Part shown: positions 8,100 to 18,863 of the stretch, piece after piece
Layout of the letters: every line of letters starts with the position of its first letter
How positions within the stretch are numbered: the first letter of the stretch is position 1
DNA from: Fusobacterium ulcerans ATCC 49185
GTDB lineage: Bacteria; Fusobacteriota; Fusobacteriia; Fusobacteriales; Fusobacteriaceae
DNA: 64,000 nt
Assembly (NCBI RefSeq): GCF_900683735.1
Contig: NZ_LR215979.1
Location: 3,286,001-3,350,000, forward strand
Direction: 5' to 3'
Notes under the pieces: model-generated
Databases searched by the model: none
Seen by the model: only the letters and a program-made list of their open reading frames with translations
Told to the model about the DNA's origin: nothing
Made by a program: the position numbers and the translations under genes

Positions 8100-9308
8100 T
8101 TAACATTCAGCATTAAATCTGAATTTTGCAAGTCCTCCCAAAGAAGTTTCTTTATATTCACTCTTCAAGTCTTTTCCTGTTTCTCCCATAGTTATAACCA
8201 CTTGGTCAAAAGAAATTGTATGTTTTCCATCAGTATAAAGACTGTATGCTGCTGAGTCCAATGCTCTAGCAGAAGCTGCTGCATTTCTCTCTATACAAGG
8301 AATCTGTACATATCCACCTACTGGGTCACAAGTAAGTCCCAAATGATGTTCCAATGCCATTTCTGAAGCATATTCTATCTGATCCAGTGATCCTCCTAAA
8401 AGGAAACATGCCATACCTGCTGCCATTGCACATGCAGTTCCTACCTCAGCCTGACATCCACCTTCAGCTCCTGATATAGTAGCATTTTCTTTTACTATAT
8501 TTCCTATAAGACCAGCTATTGCCAATCCTTTGAGAAGTTCTTTTTCAGATATCTCATACTCTTCTTTAAGCGCATATAAAAGTCCTGGAATGATTCCAGA
8601 AGCTCCACATGTTGGGGCAGTTACTACCCTTCCACCAGCTCCATTTTCTTCAGATACTGCCAATGTATAAGCGAATATTCTTCCAAGGAATCCTCCTCTT
8701 CCATGATTATTTCTTGCTTTTCTATAGAACCCTTGGGCTCTTCTAGATAATTTCAAAGTTCCTGGAAGTACCCCTGTTTTTTCTATTCCTCTTTCAACAG
8801 CTGCCTCCATTGCTTCCCATATCTCTTTAAGGAAGTCAAATATCTCTTCTCCCTCATGTTCTACAACATATTCCCAGTATTCTTTTTTTCCTTCTTCACA
8901 CCATTTTTTGATGTCATCCATCTTTGAAAATGGATAGATTTTTGAAGGTCCTCTTCTTTCTTGCCCTAATTCCATGATAGTTCCTCCCCCCACTGAGAAG
9001 ACTACCCATTCATCTGCTACATTTCCACTATTGTCTAAAGCCTTGAATTTCATCCCATTAGTATGATAGTCATATACTACTTCTGGCATCCATACAATTT
9101 CAGTTTCAGCTGGTTTTAAAGTTTCTTTTATTATCCAATCAGTAAGGTGTCCCTTTCCTGTCAGTGCTAGAGATCCATACAGCTCCACTATATATCTTGC
9201 TGCCTCTGGTGTTCTCTCTTTAAACTTTTTAGCTGCTCTTTCTGGCCCAATTGTATGTGAGCTTGAAGGCCCATTTCCTATCTTGAATAACTCTTTTAAG
9301 GAATCCAT
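8100..9308 (-). CDS. sdaA: L-serine dehydratase, iron-sulfur type, single chain
   Basis: The enzyme deaminates L-serine to pyruvate and ammonia using a [4Fe-4S] cluster and feeds amino-acid fermentation. Its 402 residues contain both the beta domain (about 1-140, with GPSSSHTIGP) and the alpha domain in one chain. The alpha domain shows TAPTCGASGIIPG, GAEGGCQAEVGTACAMA and LGLTCDPVGGYVQIPCIERNA with the cluster cysteines. The start is at ATG 9308 with AGGAGG upstream. It is downstream of pheT by 18 bases and may share its transcript. Confidence 0.95.
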   Translation of the reverse strand: MDSLKELFKIGNGPSSSHTIGPERAAKKFKERTPEAARYIVELYGSLALTGKGHLTDWIIKETLKPAETEIVWMPEVVYDYHTNGMKFKALDNSGNVADEWVVFSVGGGTIMELGQERRGPSKIYPFSKMDDIKKWCEEGKKEYWEYVVEHEGEEIFDFLKEIWEAMEAAVERGIEKTGVLPGTLKLSRRAQGFYRKARNNHGRGGFLGRIFAYTLAVSEENGAGGRVVTAPTCGASGIIPGLLYALKEEYEISEKELLKGLAIAGLIGNIVKENATISGAEGGCQAEVGTACAMAAGMACFLLGGSLDQIEYASEMALEHHLGLTCDPVGGYVQIPCIERNAAASARALDSAAYSLYTDGKHTISFDQVVITMGETGKDLKSEYKETSLGGLAKFRFNAEC

Positions 9309-9326
9309 CTTAACCCTCCTAAATAT

Positions 9327-11714
9327 TTATTGTCTTATCTCTCCATTGTAATTTTTAGAGATAGTGTTTAACACTTTTTCAATAACATTATTTATTTCTT
9401 TTTCAGTAAGAGTTTTTTTCTTGTCTCTAAGTACTATACTGATAGCTGCCGATTTTTTATCTGCATCTATTTTTTCTCCTTCATAGATATCAAATATATC
9501 TATTTTTTCTATTAGAGGAGAAACTTTTTTCAGGTCATCTATCATATTTCCTACAAGTACATTTTTATCAAGTACGATGGCCAAATCTCTAGTTACCTCT
9601 GGATATTTTACTACTCTTTCATATTTTACAACATTTTTCATATATTTTAATGCTCTTGTTAAATCTATGTCAGCAACATAAACTCTTTCTCTTTTTATAT
9701 CCATAGCCTCTTGAACGTCTGGATGTATCTCTCCAAAAGTTCCAATGATATCATTTCCTATTCTAATGTCAGCACTTCTTCCAGGATGGAATATCTCTTT
9801 AGTGCTTCTTTCAAGCTTGTATCTACTGATACCTGTATATTCAAGAAGTTTTTCTACATATCCTTTTATAGTATAGAAGTTATATGCTTCTGGTTTTGGA
9901 TTCCATAGAGTTCTTTCTGGTTTTCCTGATATTGCAATACAGATTCTCAAATCTTCTTTTGCCAATTCTTCAGCTGGTGTAAATACTTTTGATACCTCAT
10001 AGAATCTCAAATTAAACTGATTTCTATTTATGTTATCTCTTATATTTGCAAGAAGACTATATACTAAAGTAGGTCTTACTATAGACATATCTTCACTTAA
10101 AGGATTGCTAATTTCTATTGCTTTATCTTTTATATGAAGAATATCTAAAGCTTCCTTAGGAATAAATGTATAATTTATAACTTCATGTAATCCTATCTCT
10201 TTAAGTATCTCTTTCAGATTATCAGCAACTGATATTTTTACATCTTTCAATCCAGACTCAATATTTTCTACTGGCATTACAGCTTCTATATTTTCAAATC
10301 CATACATTCTTATTACTTCTTCATATAGATCTTCTGGTCTAGTCAAGTCCTGTCTATAAGCAGGAGGTGTTACTACAAGAGTGTCCTGAGATAAAGTTTT
10401 AATTCCAAGTCCTAAATTTGTAAGAATTTTTCCCACTTGGTCAAATTCTAATTTTTTACCTATAAAGTTATTAAGTTTATTAAGATTTAAAGGTATTTCA
10501 AATTTTGTAGGTTTTTCCATATATTTATCTATTACTTCATCTAAAACTTCTCCAGAAGCAACCTCTGCCATTAAAGCAGCAGCTCTGTCTATAACTTCAT
10601 TAATATTTTCAATATCAACGCCTCTTTCGTTTCTATATCCAGAGTCAGTTACAATTCCAAGTCTTTTTGCTGATTTTCTAATATTTTCAGGAGTAAAATA
10701 TGCTACTTCTAAAAATATGTTCTTAGTTTCAGGTTCAATCTGAGTAGCTTGTCCCCCAATAATACCAGCAATAGCTATTGGTTTTACCTCATCTGCTATT
10801 ACAAGTTCTCCATTATTAAGTTCTCTGTCTACTCCATCTAAAGTAGTTATTTTTTCTCCAATTTCTGCAGCTCTTATTACTACAGTTTGGTTCTCTAATT
10901 TATCTAAATCAAAAGCATGCATAGGTTGATTATATTCAAACATTACAAAGTTTGTAACATCAACTATATTGTTGATAGGTTTTAATCCCATTGCTCTTAT
11001 TCTCTTTTTAAGCCATTCAGGTGACTCAGCAATAGTTACATTCTTTATAACTCTTCCCATGTATCTTTTGCATCTTTCTTTATCTTCTACTCTTACCTTT
11101 GCATAGTTATTCGTAGATTCTATAACTTCATTCAAAGCATAAGATGGATATTTTACTTTTCTTCCATAATAAGCAGCTACTTCTCTGGCTATTCCTATAT
11201 GAGAAAGACAGTCAGGTCTGTTTGGAGTTATTTCAAGTTCAAATATAACATCATCCATTCCTGCATATTTTCTATATTCTTCACCTATTGGAGCATCTTC
11301 AGGAAGAATTATTATTCCATCCTTATCTTCTCCTATCCCTAACTCAACTTGTGAGCAAAGCATACCACAAGATTCAACATCTCTTATTTTGCTTTTTTTG
11401 ATTTTAAAATCTCCAGGAAGTACAGCTCCAATTTTAGCTACTACTACCTTATCTCCTAATTTATGGTTTGGAGCTCCACATATTATCTGCAGCTTTTCTT
11501 CCTCTCCAATATCCACTTTCAAAAGAGTAAGTTTATCTGAATTTGGATGTTTTCCATATTCAATGATCTGCCCTATAACTACATTGTTAAGGTCTTTACC
11601 TTGAACATCTATAGCTTCTACTTCCTGACCAATCATAGTCAGTGCATTTTCCAGCTGATTTATATCTTCTTTTATGTCTACATACTGTTTCAACCAGTCT
11701 AAAGAAATTAACAT
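9327..11714 (-). CDS. pheT: Phenylalanyl-tRNA synthetase beta subunit
   Basis: PheT has 795 residues, full length for bacterial PheT. In order it carries the tRNA-binding EMAP-like domain (about 40-150, VVIGQIIEYGKHPNSDKLTLLKVDIG), the B3/B4 editing region (about 205-380), B5 (about 400-470), the catalytic-like core and the C-terminal anticodon-binding FDX-ACB domain (about 700-795, RVVKYPEVTRDLAIVLD). It forms an alpha2-beta2 enzyme with PheS, whose gene ends 14 bases upstream. No T-box leader is visible ahead of the operon. Confidence 0.97.
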   Translation of the reverse strand: MLISLDWLKQYVDIKEDINQLENALTMIGQEVEAIDVQGKDLNNVVIGQIIEYGKHPNSDKLTLLKVDIGEEEKLQIICGAPNHKLGDKVVVAKIGAVLPGDFKIKKSKIRDVESCGMLCSQVELGIGEDKDGIIILPEDAPIGEEYRKYAGMDDVIFELEITPNRPDCLSHIGIAREVAAYYGRKVKYPSYALNEVIESTNNYAKVRVEDKERCKRYMGRVIKNVTIAESPEWLKKRIRAMGLKPINNIVDVTNFVMFEYNQPMHAFDLDKLENQTVVIRAAEIGEKITTLDGVDRELNNGELVIADEVKPIAIAGIIGGQATQIEPETKNIFLEVAYFTPENIRKSAKRLGIVTDSGYRNERGVDIENINEVIDRAAALMAEVASGEVLDEVIDKYMEKPTKFEIPLNLNKLNNFIGKKLEFDQVGKILTNLGLGIKTLSQDTLVVTPPAYRQDLTRPEDLYEEVIRMYGFENIEAVMPVENIESGLKDVKISVADNLKEILKEIGLHEVINYTFIPKEALDILHIKDKAIEISNPLSEDMSIVRPTLVYSLLANIRDNINRNQFNLRFYEVSKVFTPAEELAKEDLRICIAISGKPERTLWNPKPEAYNFYTIKGYVEKLLEYTGISRYKLERSTKEIFHPGRSADIRIGNDIIGTFGEIHPDVQEAMDIKRERVYVADIDLTRALKYMKNVVKYERVVKYPEVTRDLAIVLDKNVLVGNMIDDLKKVSPLIEKIDIFDIYEGEKIDADKKSAAISIVLRDKKKTLTEKEINNVIEKVLNTISKNYNGEIRQ

Positions 11715-11728
11715 TGTTCCCTCCAGAA

Positions 11729-12745
11729 TTATTTAAATTGTTTTAAGAATCTTATATCATTTTCGAAAAATGCTCTAAGATCATCTATTCCATGTCTCAG
11801 CATAGTTACTCTCTCTATTCCAACTCCAAAAGCAAATCCACTTACTTCATTAGGATCATAACCTACTGCCTTCAATACCTCTGGGTCTACCATTCCGCAT
11901 CCCATTATTTCCAGCCATCCACTGTCTTTACATACTCTGCATCCTTTACCTTTACATACAGCACATTGTACGTCCATCTCAGCACTTGGTTCTGTAAATG
12001 GGAAAAAGTGAGGTCTAAATCTTACTTCTGTTTCACCAAAAACTTTTTTAACAAAATGAGTCAATATTCCTTTAAGATTAGCGAAAGAAATATTTTCACC
12101 TATCATCAATCCTTCCATTTGGTGGAACATTGGTGTATGAGATACATCATAGTCAGGTCTGTAAACTTTACCAGGACATATCATTCTGAAAGGTGGTTTA
12201 TGTTCAAGCATATATCTTACTTGTACTGGTGATGTCTGTGTTCTCAATACTACATTATCTGAAATATAGAAAGTATCTGTTATATCTCTTGATGGGTGTG
12301 TTTCTGGAATATTCAAAGCATCAAAGTTATACTCAACTTTTTCTATTTCTGGTCCATCTGCAACATCAAATCCCATTTCAATGAATATATCTTTCATAAA
12401 ATTCATTGTTTCTGTGATAGGATGGCTTGTTCCAAGTTCAATATCTTCTCCTGGAAGAGTGATATCCACGATTTCCTGTTCCAGTCTTGCTCTCTTTTCT
12501 TTTTCTTTTAACTGATTGTTCTTCTCATCCAGCATTTGACTGATAAATTCTCTAGTTTCATTTACTAATTGCCCAATAACTGGTCTTTCCTCTGGAGAAA
12601 GAGTTTTCATTCCTTTTGAAATCTCTGTTAGTTCCCCTTTTTTTCCTAGCAGGCTGACTCTTATTTCTTCCAGTTCCTGTAAAGAAGCAGCGCTCTCTAT
12701 GCTAGATTGTGCTTGTTCCTTTAATTGTGCTACCTTTTCCTTCAT
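11729..12745 (-). CDS. pheS: Phenylalanyl-tRNA synthetase alpha subunit
   Basis: PheS is the 338-residue catalytic subunit charging tRNA-Phe. It has an N-terminal coiled coil (about 1-85) and the class II core with motif 2 (HTPMFHQMEGLMIG) and motif 3 (GFAFGVGIERVTMLRHGI). A cysteine-rich insertion, CAVCKGKGCRVCKDSGWLEI, sits near residue 260, as in many Firmicute PheS proteins. The start is ATG 12745 after GGGAGG. It is cotranscribed with pheT. Confidence 0.97.
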   Translation of the reverse strand: MKEKVAQLKEQAQSSIESAASLQELEEIRVSLLGKKGELTEISKGMKTLSPEERPVIGQLVNETREFISQMLDEKNNQLKEKEKRARLEQEIVDITLPGEDIELGTSHPITETMNFMKDIFIEMGFDVADGPEIEKVEYNFDALNIPETHPSRDITDTFYISDNVVLRTQTSPVQVRYMLEHKPPFRMICPGKVYRPDYDVSHTPMFHQMEGLMIGENISFANLKGILTHFVKKVFGETEVRFRPHFFPFTEPSAEMDVQCAVCKGKGCRVCKDSGWLEIMGCGMVDPEVLKAVGYDPNEVSGFAFGVGIERVTMLRHGIDDLRAFFENDIRFLKQFK

Positions 12746-12794
12746 TTTTCCTCCCTATGTCAAAGGCTAAAAATCTTCTATATATCTAATTATT

Positions 12795-13253
12795 TTAAAT
12801 TCTTTTTAGAAGAAAATCAATACTTTCTTTATTTATTTTTATTATTCCATAATCGTTTCCCAGTACAGCCCCTGGATTGAATAGGGTTATACCTTTCTTT
12901 TTTTCAAGATATGGTCTATGTGTATGACCAAATATAACCACATCACAGCCCAATTCTCTTCCTCTTTTTTCTATTGTTTCATATTCAAGCTTTACCCTGT
13001 AATGATGACCATGAGCTAGGAAGATTTTATATCCCCCTAGCTCAAGAACCATCTCATCACTTCTCTGCATATCATAATAATCGCAGTTACCTTTAACTAT
13101 ATGGTAGGTATTTTCTGGAAAGACATAGGAAAGCTCCTCTGCATCATCACTGAAATCCCCAGCACATATTACCATGTCAGGTTTTTCTCTTTCATATACA
13201 GAAATCAACTTTTCCAGTTTTCCATGTGAATCTGATATAACTAATATTTTCAT
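12795..13253 (-). CDS. YfcE/MJ0936-type metallophosphoesterase
   Basis: This 152-residue protein is of the small calcineurin-like phosphodiesterase family. The metal-binding motifs are all present: ISDSHG (residues 6-11), CAGDFSD (about 32-38), KGNCD (about 54-58), LAHGHHYRV (about 78-86) and FGHTHRP (about 107-113). The in vivo substrate is unknown; such enzymes hydrolyse phosphodiesters in vitro. It lies between pheS and a UspA-like gene. Confidence 0.85.
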   Translation of the reverse strand: MKILVISDSHGKLEKLISVYEREKPDMVICAGDFSDDAEELSYVFPENTYHIVKGNCDYYDMQRSDEMVLELGGYKIFLAHGHHYRVKLEYETIEKRGRELGCDVVIFGHTHRPYLEKKKGITLFNPGAVLGNDYGIIKINKESIDFLLKRI

Positions 13254-13273
13254 GATCTATTCCTATCTAAAAA

Positions 13274-14044
13274 CTATCCTATAAATATAGGTGTTTTACT
13301 CTTTTCTAATAATTTTATACCATTTTTTCCAATTATCTTTTCAAAGAAATAACTTCTGCTCAGATTTCCCATTACAAAGAAATCATATCCATTTATCTTT
13401 TCAAGAACTTCATCATAATCTGCTGTATTAAGCACTTCATGTTTTATAGTTTTTCCTTTTCCTTCAAGATAACCTATAAGATGATTTTCTTCAATCTCTT
13501 TATTGATTACAAATGAAGTAAATTCCTTAACTTCTGGGAAGAGATTAGTAAACTGGTAACAGCTTCTATTAATTTTTACTCCATCATCATTAGCTATAAT
13601 TACCTTATCCATTTTTTTCAAAGGTTTTTCTCCTATAAAAATTATAGATTTATAATTTCCTTTCAAAATGCTCACTATTCTTTCAGTAATAGCTTCATTT
13701 TTTCCAATAAGAAGTGTATCACAGCTTTTCATTCTGTCTGTAACTATCTCAGGAACAAGACCAATATCTACTTCAAGTTCAGATTCAATTCCTTTTAATT
13801 TAAGAACTTTTTCAATATCTTCTATCTCCTGTTTCTCCATATCAGCCCAGCCTTGCATTATAAAAGGTGATCTTCCACTCATCATCATTCCATCAGTAGA
13901 AGCAGCTATTATTTTGTCTCTAGACATATCTTTGATGTAAAGAGGCATTATTTTAAAGCCTAAACTGTTTTGTAAATAAACTGCACTTTCAATAAGATTA
14001 TCTCTTTCCATTTCATTTCCAAATAATAGTAAAGCTTTTCTCAT
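13274..14044 (-). CDS. UspA-like protein, tandem domains
   Basis: This 256-residue protein resembles two universal-stress-protein folds in tandem. The first (1-130) ends with DTLLIGKNEA and SIIFIGEKP; the second (about 135-256) contains KVIIANDDG and DFFVMGNLSRSYFFEKIIGKNGIKLLEKSKTPIFIG, the usual C-terminal G-x(9)-G-S/T-like region in degenerate form. The start is placed at ATG 14044 because GGGGTGG lies just upstream; a GTG at 14053 falls within that binding site. Its function is unknown. It sits directly after gyrA (24-base gap) and may share its transcript. Confidence 0.6.
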   Translation of the reverse strand: MRKALLLFGNEMERDNLIESAVYLQNSLGFKIMPLYIKDMSRDKIIAASTDGMMMSGRSPFIMQGWADMEKQEIEDIEKVLKLKGIESELEVDIGLVPEIVTDRMKSCDTLLIGKNEAITERIVSILKGNYKSIIFIGEKPLKKMDKVIIANDDGVKINRSCYQFTNLFPEVKEFTSFVINKEIEENHLIGYLEGKGKTIKHEVLNTADYDEVLEKINGYDFFVMGNLSRSYFFEKIIGKNGIKLLEKSKTPIFIG

Positions 14045-14068
14045 ATATACCACCCCATTTTTAAAATA

Positions 14069-16579
14069 TTAGTCTTCCTTTGTTTCTACTACTTCTGCTT
14101 CTTCTATGTTATCTTCTGCTTCTACAGAACTAGATTCTGATATTTCATCTATTTCTTCCTCTTCAGATTGTACTCTAGTTATTGATACTACTTTTTCAGT
14201 TCCATCAACTTTCATTATAATTACACCTTGAGTAGCTCTTCCATAAAGTGCAATTGTATCAAGAGGCATTCTAATAACTATACCAGATGAAGTAATAGCC
14301 ATTAATTCTTCTCCTTCTGTTACTGGAAGTACTGATACAACTGCTCCTGTTTTAGCATTGCATCTTATATTAATTACTCCCTTACCTGATCTTGCCTGTA
14401 ATGGATATTCATCTATTCTTGTTCTTTTTCCATATCCATTTTCTGTTACTGTAAGAATGCTTCCTTCTTCATCTTTGATTAGAAGTGCTGATACAATTGA
14501 ATCTCCAGGTCTCAGAGTTATTGATTTAACTCCCATAGTATCTCTTCCTGTAGGTCTTACATTATCACTGTTGAATCTAATAGAATATCCTTGTTTTGTA
14601 GCAATAAATACTTGTTCTTGATCAATCTTCTCTATTAGTCCTACATATATTATATCATCATCTTCTTTTAATTTGATAGCTTTTAATCCAGAATTATTAA
14701 TATTTTTAAATTCATTTAGATTAGTCTTCTTAATCAATCCTTCTTTAGTAACAAATACAACTTCATTCTCCTTAGAGAAATCTCTTGTTTTGATGACAGC
14801 TCTTATCTTTTCATCTTCTCTTGTTCTGATAATATTGCTCATAAGTTTTCCTCTTGACTGTTTAGATGTCTCTGGAATCTCATAAACTTTTATATTAAAT
14901 ACTCTTCCTTGATTTGTAAATATCATAAGAGTATCTAAGTTTGAAGCTGATTCTATACTTTCAACAAAATCATCCTCTATAGTATTTTGGCTTGCTACTC
15001 CCTTTCCACCTCTTTTTTGAGCTTTGTATTTACTTACTTCCATTCTCTTTACATATCCTTTATTTGTAAGAGTAAGTATCACATTTTCATCTTTTATAAG
15101 GTCTTCTGGAAGTATTTCCATTCTTTCATTTTCAATAAGAGTTCTTCTTTTATCATTGTATTTTTCTTTTAAATAAAGAAGTTCTTCTTTTATGATTTCA
15201 TATATCTTAGAATCATCAGAAAGAATTTCTCTTAATTCAGCTATGTATTTTTCAATTTCAGCATATTCAGCATCAATCTTTCCTCTTTCCAAACCTGTAA
15301 GTCTTTGCAGCTTCATATCCAGTATAGCTCTAGCTTGAACATCTGAGAAAGCATATTTTTCTATTAAAAGTTCTCTTGCTTGGTTTCCATCTGATGATCC
15401 TCTGATAATTTCGATTATTCTATCAATATTATCAAGAGCTATTCTATAACCTTGCAATATATGAGCTCTTTTTTCAGCTTTATCCAAATCAAATCTAGTT
15501 CTTCTTGTTACTACTTCAAATCTATGTTTAATATATTCATGAAGTATCTCTTTAAGGTTAAGGACTCTTGGTGCATTATTTACAAGAGCAAGCATAATTA
15601 TACCAAATGTATTTTGAAGTTCTGTATATTTGTATAGCTTATTCAATATAAGCTCTGGTTCCTCACCCTTTTTAACTTCTATAACTACTCTGATTCCATG
15701 TCTGTCAGACTCATCTCTTAAATCTGTTATTCCAGTTACTCTTTTATCTTTTACAAGGTCAGCTATTCTTTCTATAAGAGTAGCTTTATTCAATTGATAT
15801 GGAATTTCTCTGATAATAATAGAAGCTTTTCCATTCTTTTGTTCTTCTATTTCTACCTTACCCCTTACTCTTACTTTACCTCTTCCAGTCATATAGGCAT
15901 CTCTGATACCTTTTTGACCATCAATTATCCCTCCAGTAGGGAAGTCTGGTCCTTTTATATACTCCATTAAATCTAAAGGAGTGAGTTCTGGATTATCTAT
16001 AAGAGCAAGTATTCCATCTACAAGTTCTCCAAGGTTGTGAGGAGGAATATTTGTAGCCATTCCTACTGCGATTCCTGTTGCTCCATTAAGAAGTAAGTTT
16101 GGTAATTTTGCTGGAAGCACTGTTGGTTCATCTAATGAATCGTCAAAGTTCTTTCTGAAATCAATAGTATTCTTATCAATATCATCCATAAGTTCATTAC
16201 TGATTCTAGCCATCCTTGCTTCTGTATATCTCATGGCTGCTGCTGAGTCCCCATCTATTGATCCAAAGTTTCCATGCCCATCTACAAGTAAATATCTGTA
16301 GTTAAAGTCCTGAGCCATTCTTACCATTGTTCCATATACTGCTGAGTCTCCATGTGGATGGTATTTACCTAGAACTTCCCCAACAATTCTGGCAGATTTT
16401 TTATATGCTTTATCATAAGTCATTCCAAGTTCGCTCATGGCAAAAAGTATTCTTCTGTGAACTGGTTTCATTCCATCTCTTACATCTGGAAGTGCCCTGC
16501 TGACAATTACACTCATGGAATAATCGAGATATGATTCTTTCATCTCGTCTTCTATATATCTATTATTAACATTTGACAT
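14069..16579 (-). CDS. gyrA: DNA gyrase subunit A
   Basis: GyrA breaks and rejoins DNA during negative supercoiling. Its 836 residues include the winged-helix and active-site region ([11 protein letters not shown], with the catalytic tyrosine), a coiled coil, and six C-terminal beta-pinwheel blades including the GyrA-box-like QRGGKG (near 530). The quinolone region reads [16 protein letters not shown], giving Ser79 and Gly83, which I recall as the susceptible genus state and not a resistance change. The tail is acidic ([18 protein letters not shown]). It lies 111 bases downstream of gyrB. Confidence 0.97.
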   Translation of the reverse strand: MSNVNNRYIEDEMKESYLDYSMSVIVSRALPDVRDGMKPVHRRILFAMSELGMTYDKAYKKSARIVGEVLGKYHPHGDSAVYGTMVRMAQDFNYRYLLVDGHGNFGSIDGDSAAAMRYTEARMARISNELMDDIDKNTIDFRKNFDDSLDEPTVLPAKLPNLLLNGATGIAVGMATNIPPHNLGELVDGILALIDNPELTPLDLMEYIKGPDFPTGGIIDGQKGIRDAYMTGRGKVRVRGKVEIEEQKNGKASIIIREIPYQLNKATLIERIADLVKDKRVTGITDLRDESDRHGIRVVIEVKKGEEPELILNKLYKYTELQNTFGIIMLALVNNAPRVLNLKEILHEYIKHRFEVVTRRTRFDLDKAEKRAHILQGYRIALDNIDRIIEIIRGSSDGNQARELLIEKYAFSDVQARAILDMKLQRLTGLERGKIDAEYAEIEKYIAELREILSDDSKIYEIIKEELLYLKEKYNDKRRTLIENERMEILPEDLIKDENVILTLTNKGYVKRMEVSKYKAQKRGGKGVASQNTIEDDFVESIESASNLDTLMIFTNQGRVFNIKVYEIPETSKQSRGKLMSNIIRTREDEKIRAVIKTRDFSKENEVVFVTKEGLIKKTNLNEFKNINNSGLKAIKLKEDDDIIYVGLIEKIDQEQVFIATKQGYSIRFNSDNVRPTGRDTMGVKSITLRPGDSIVSALLIKDEEGSILTVTENGYGKRTRIDEYPLQARSGKGVINIRCNAKTGAVVSVLPVTEGEELMAITSSGIVIRMPLDTIALYGRATQGVIIMKVDGTEKVVSITRVQSEEEEIDEISESSSVEAEDNIEEAEVVETKED

Positions 16580-16667
16580 TATTAATCCTCCTAAAATTTC
16601 TCAGCTTCTAAAGCAGAATATATACATTTCTTCTTTGATTCTAAAAATTTTTCATATATTAATATTT

Positions 16668-16685
16668 TATTATTATTCATATACA
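16668..16685 (-). repeat. Dispersed iteron-like site (gyrA-gyrB gap)
   Basis: An exact minus-strand match to TGTATAT-N4-AATAATA (N4 = GAAT), identical in form to the repeats in the origin region 6-7 kb away. It lies in the gap between gyrB and gyrA. Confidence 0.7.
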
Positions 16686-16690
16686 TATTA

Positions 16691-18598
16691 TTAGATATCA
16701 AGATTTTTTACATATACTGCATTCTCTTCTATAAATTCTCTTCTAGGATCTACTTTATCTCCCATTAATTTATCAAAAAGCATATCTGCTGCTCTTGCAT
16801 CATCTATAGTTACCTGCAGAAGTGTTCTTGTATCAGGGTTCATAGTAGTATCCCATAGCTGTTCAGGATTCATCTCTCCCAGCCCTTTATATCTTTGAAG
16901 AGTATATTTTCTGTCATCCCCTTCAAAAACCTCTGTTATCTCTTTAAGTTCCTTATCTGTATAAGCATATCTTATCTGCTTACCAGTAGTTATCTTATAT
17001 AGAGGTGGCTGTGCAATATATACATTTCCATTATAGATAAGATCTACCATAAATCTGTATATAAAAGTAAGAAGTAATGTTCTAATGTGAGCACCGTCTA
17101 CGTCAGCATCTGTCATAAGTATTATCTTTCCATATCTAAGTTTTTCTATATTGAAGCTGTCACCAATACTTGTACCAAAAGCTGTTATCATAGCCCTTAC
17201 TTCGTTATTTTCAAGTGATTTATGAAGTCCTGCTTTTTCAACATTCAGTATTTTTCCTCTCAATGGAAGTATAGCTTGATGAGATCTATCTCTTCCCTGT
17301 TTTGCTGATCCTCCTGCTGAATCTCCCTCAACTATGTAAATTTCGCATTCATCTGGATTTTTAGATGAACAGTCAGCAAGTTTACCAGGAAGTGATCCAA
17401 CTTCCAGAACCGATTTTCTAAGTACCAGCTCTCTAGCTTTTTGAGCTGCTTCTCTGGCTTTTTTAGAATTAAGTATTTTTTCTATTATTATCTTAGTATC
17501 ATTCGGATTATCTTCCAGAACTATTTTCAGATTAGTTCCTACTAAAGTTGATACTATACCTGTAACCTCTGAGTTACCAAGTTTTGTTTTAGTCTGCCCT
17601 TCAAATTGAGGCTGAGGAACTTTTACAGAAACAATTGCTGTAACTCCTTCTCTGATATCATTTCCTTGAAGTTTTCCATCTTTTTCCTTCAGATATCCTT
17701 GAGCCTTTCCTACATCATTTATTACTCTTGTCAGAGCAGTTCTGAATCCACTTACATGAGTTCCTCCCTCATGAGTGTTGATATTATTTACAAATGAGTA
17801 TATAACTTCTGCTTGATTTACTGTATAAAGGAAAGCAATGTCTACAGCTACATTATCAACTTCTCCAGACATATATATTGGCTCAGGTATAAGTTTTTCA
17901 GTTTCCTCAGTTATCTCTTTAAGGAAATCTACTATACCTCCTTCGAATTTAAATTCTTCTTTTTTATAAGGTTCTTTTCTACTGTCACTCAAATGTATTT
18001 CTAAACCTTTATTTAAATAAGCCAACTCTTTTAATCTATTTTTTAAAGTATTATAATCATAAATAAGAGTTTCAAATATCTCATGGTCAGCTTTGAATCT
18101 TACTGCTGTCCCATGTTCTGTTGTCACTCCAATCTCTTTTACATCCTCTTCTGGTATACCTCTATTATATTTTTGATACCATATTTTCCCATCAGTTTTT
18201 ACAGTTACATCTGTCCATTCTGAAAGGGCATTTACTACTGATACCCCTACTCCATGAAGTCCTCCAGATACTTTGTAGTTGTCATTTTCAAATTTTCCTC
18301 CTGCATGTAAGACAGTAAGTACTATCTCTAGAGCTGATTTATTGTACTTAGGATGGATACCAACTGGTATTCCTCTTCCATTATCAATTACTTCTATAAT
18401 GTTGTCTGGAAGTATGTTTACAATAATCTTATCACAATATCCTGCAAGAGCTTCGTCTACAGCATTGTCTACTATTTCCCATACAAGATGGTGAAGTCCT
18501 CTTTCAGAAGTGGTACCTATATACATTCCAGGCCTTTTTCTTACAGCCTCCAGTCCTTCAAGGACCGTAATATTTTCCGCTTGATAATTACTACTCAT
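16691..18598 (-). CDS. gyrB: DNA gyrase subunit B
   Basis: GyrB is the 635-residue ATPase subunit of gyrase. Visible are the GHKL ATP site ([45 protein letters not shown]), the transducer domain, and the TOPRIM motif ([15 protein letters not shown] and [16 protein letters not shown]), ending with the usual [22 protein letters not shown]-type region. The start is ATG 18598, overlapping the remB stop by 8 bases, so the two genes are coupled. The gene order remB-gyrB-gyrA matches that near oriC in Bacillus. Confidence 0.97.
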   Translation of the reverse strand: MSSNYQAENITVLEGLEAVRKRPGMYIGTTSERGLHHLVWEIVDNAVDEALAGYCDKIIVNILPDNIIEVIDNGRGIPVGIHPKYNKSALEIVLTVLHAGGKFENDNYKVSGGLHGVGVSVVNALSEWTDVTVKTDGKIWYQKYNRGIPEEDVKEIGVTTEHGTAVRFKADHEIFETLIYDYNTLKNRLKELAYLNKGLEIHLSDSRKEPYKKEEFKFEGGIVDFLKEITEETEKLIPEPIYMSGEVDNVAVDIAFLYTVNQAEVIYSFVNNINTHEGGTHVSGFRTALTRVINDVGKAQGYLKEKDGKLQGNDIREGVTAIVSVKVPQPQFEGQTKTKLGNSEVTGIVSTLVGTNLKIVLEDNPNDTKIIIEKILNSKKAREAAQKARELVLRKSVLEVGSLPGKLADCSSKNPDECEIYIVEGDSAGGSAKQGRDRSHQAILPLRGKILNVEKAGLHKSLENNEVRAMITAFGTSIGDSFNIEKLRYGKIILMTDADVDGAHIRTLLLTFIYRFMVDLIYNGNVYIAQPPLYKITTGKQIRYAYTDKELKEITEVFEGDDRKYTLQRYKGLGEMNPEQLWDTTMNPDTRTLLQVTIDDARAADMLFDKLMGDKVDPRREFIEENAVYVKNLDI

Positions 18599-18860
18599 TA
18601 CTATTACTACCTCCGCTTATTCTAAGATACTCATTTCCTCGGCTCATCAGAGTTGATAATGCATATGATGTAAAATATATTTTATCATCAGTTATCACTA
18701 CACTTTTCTCCTCTTCTGGAGCTAAATTTATTATTTTTTTAATTTTTATTTCACTATTATAAAACTCTTTATTATCATTACTTTTAAAATGTATATAATC
18801 AATAATACTTATAATATCCTTTGCTGAAATTATCAGTTCATTTTCTAAATAAATATACAT
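18591..18860 (-). CDS. remB: RemB/DUF370-like small regulator
   Basis: This 89-residue protein begins [21 protein letters not shown] and has [24 protein letters not shown] near the C-terminus, as in YaaB/RemB of Bacillus. RemA and RemB affect matrix genes there; the role in fusobacteria is unknown. It lies between the DciA-like gene and gyrB, the same position as yaaB in the Bacillus yaaA-recF-yaaB-gyrB cluster. An iteron-like site (18790-18807) is embedded in the coding sequence. Confidence 0.8.
   Translation of the reverse strand: MYIYLENELIISAKDIISIIDYIHFKSNDNKEFYNSEIKIKKIINLAPEEEKSVVITDDKIYFTSYALSTLMSRGNEYLRISGGSNSNE
18790..18807 (+). repeat. Dispersed iteron-like site inside remB
   Basis: An exact TGTATAT-N4-AATAATA match (N4 = AATC) on the strand opposite to the coding strand of remB. 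Confidence 0.65.
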
Positions 18861-18863
18861 ACT

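Noticed and set aside
16331-16345. GyrA position 83 is Gly instead of Asp/Glu, as in some quinolone-resistant E. coli
   Set aside because: Ser79 and Gly83 are, to my knowledge, the susceptible state in Fusobacterium; changes away from them give resistance.
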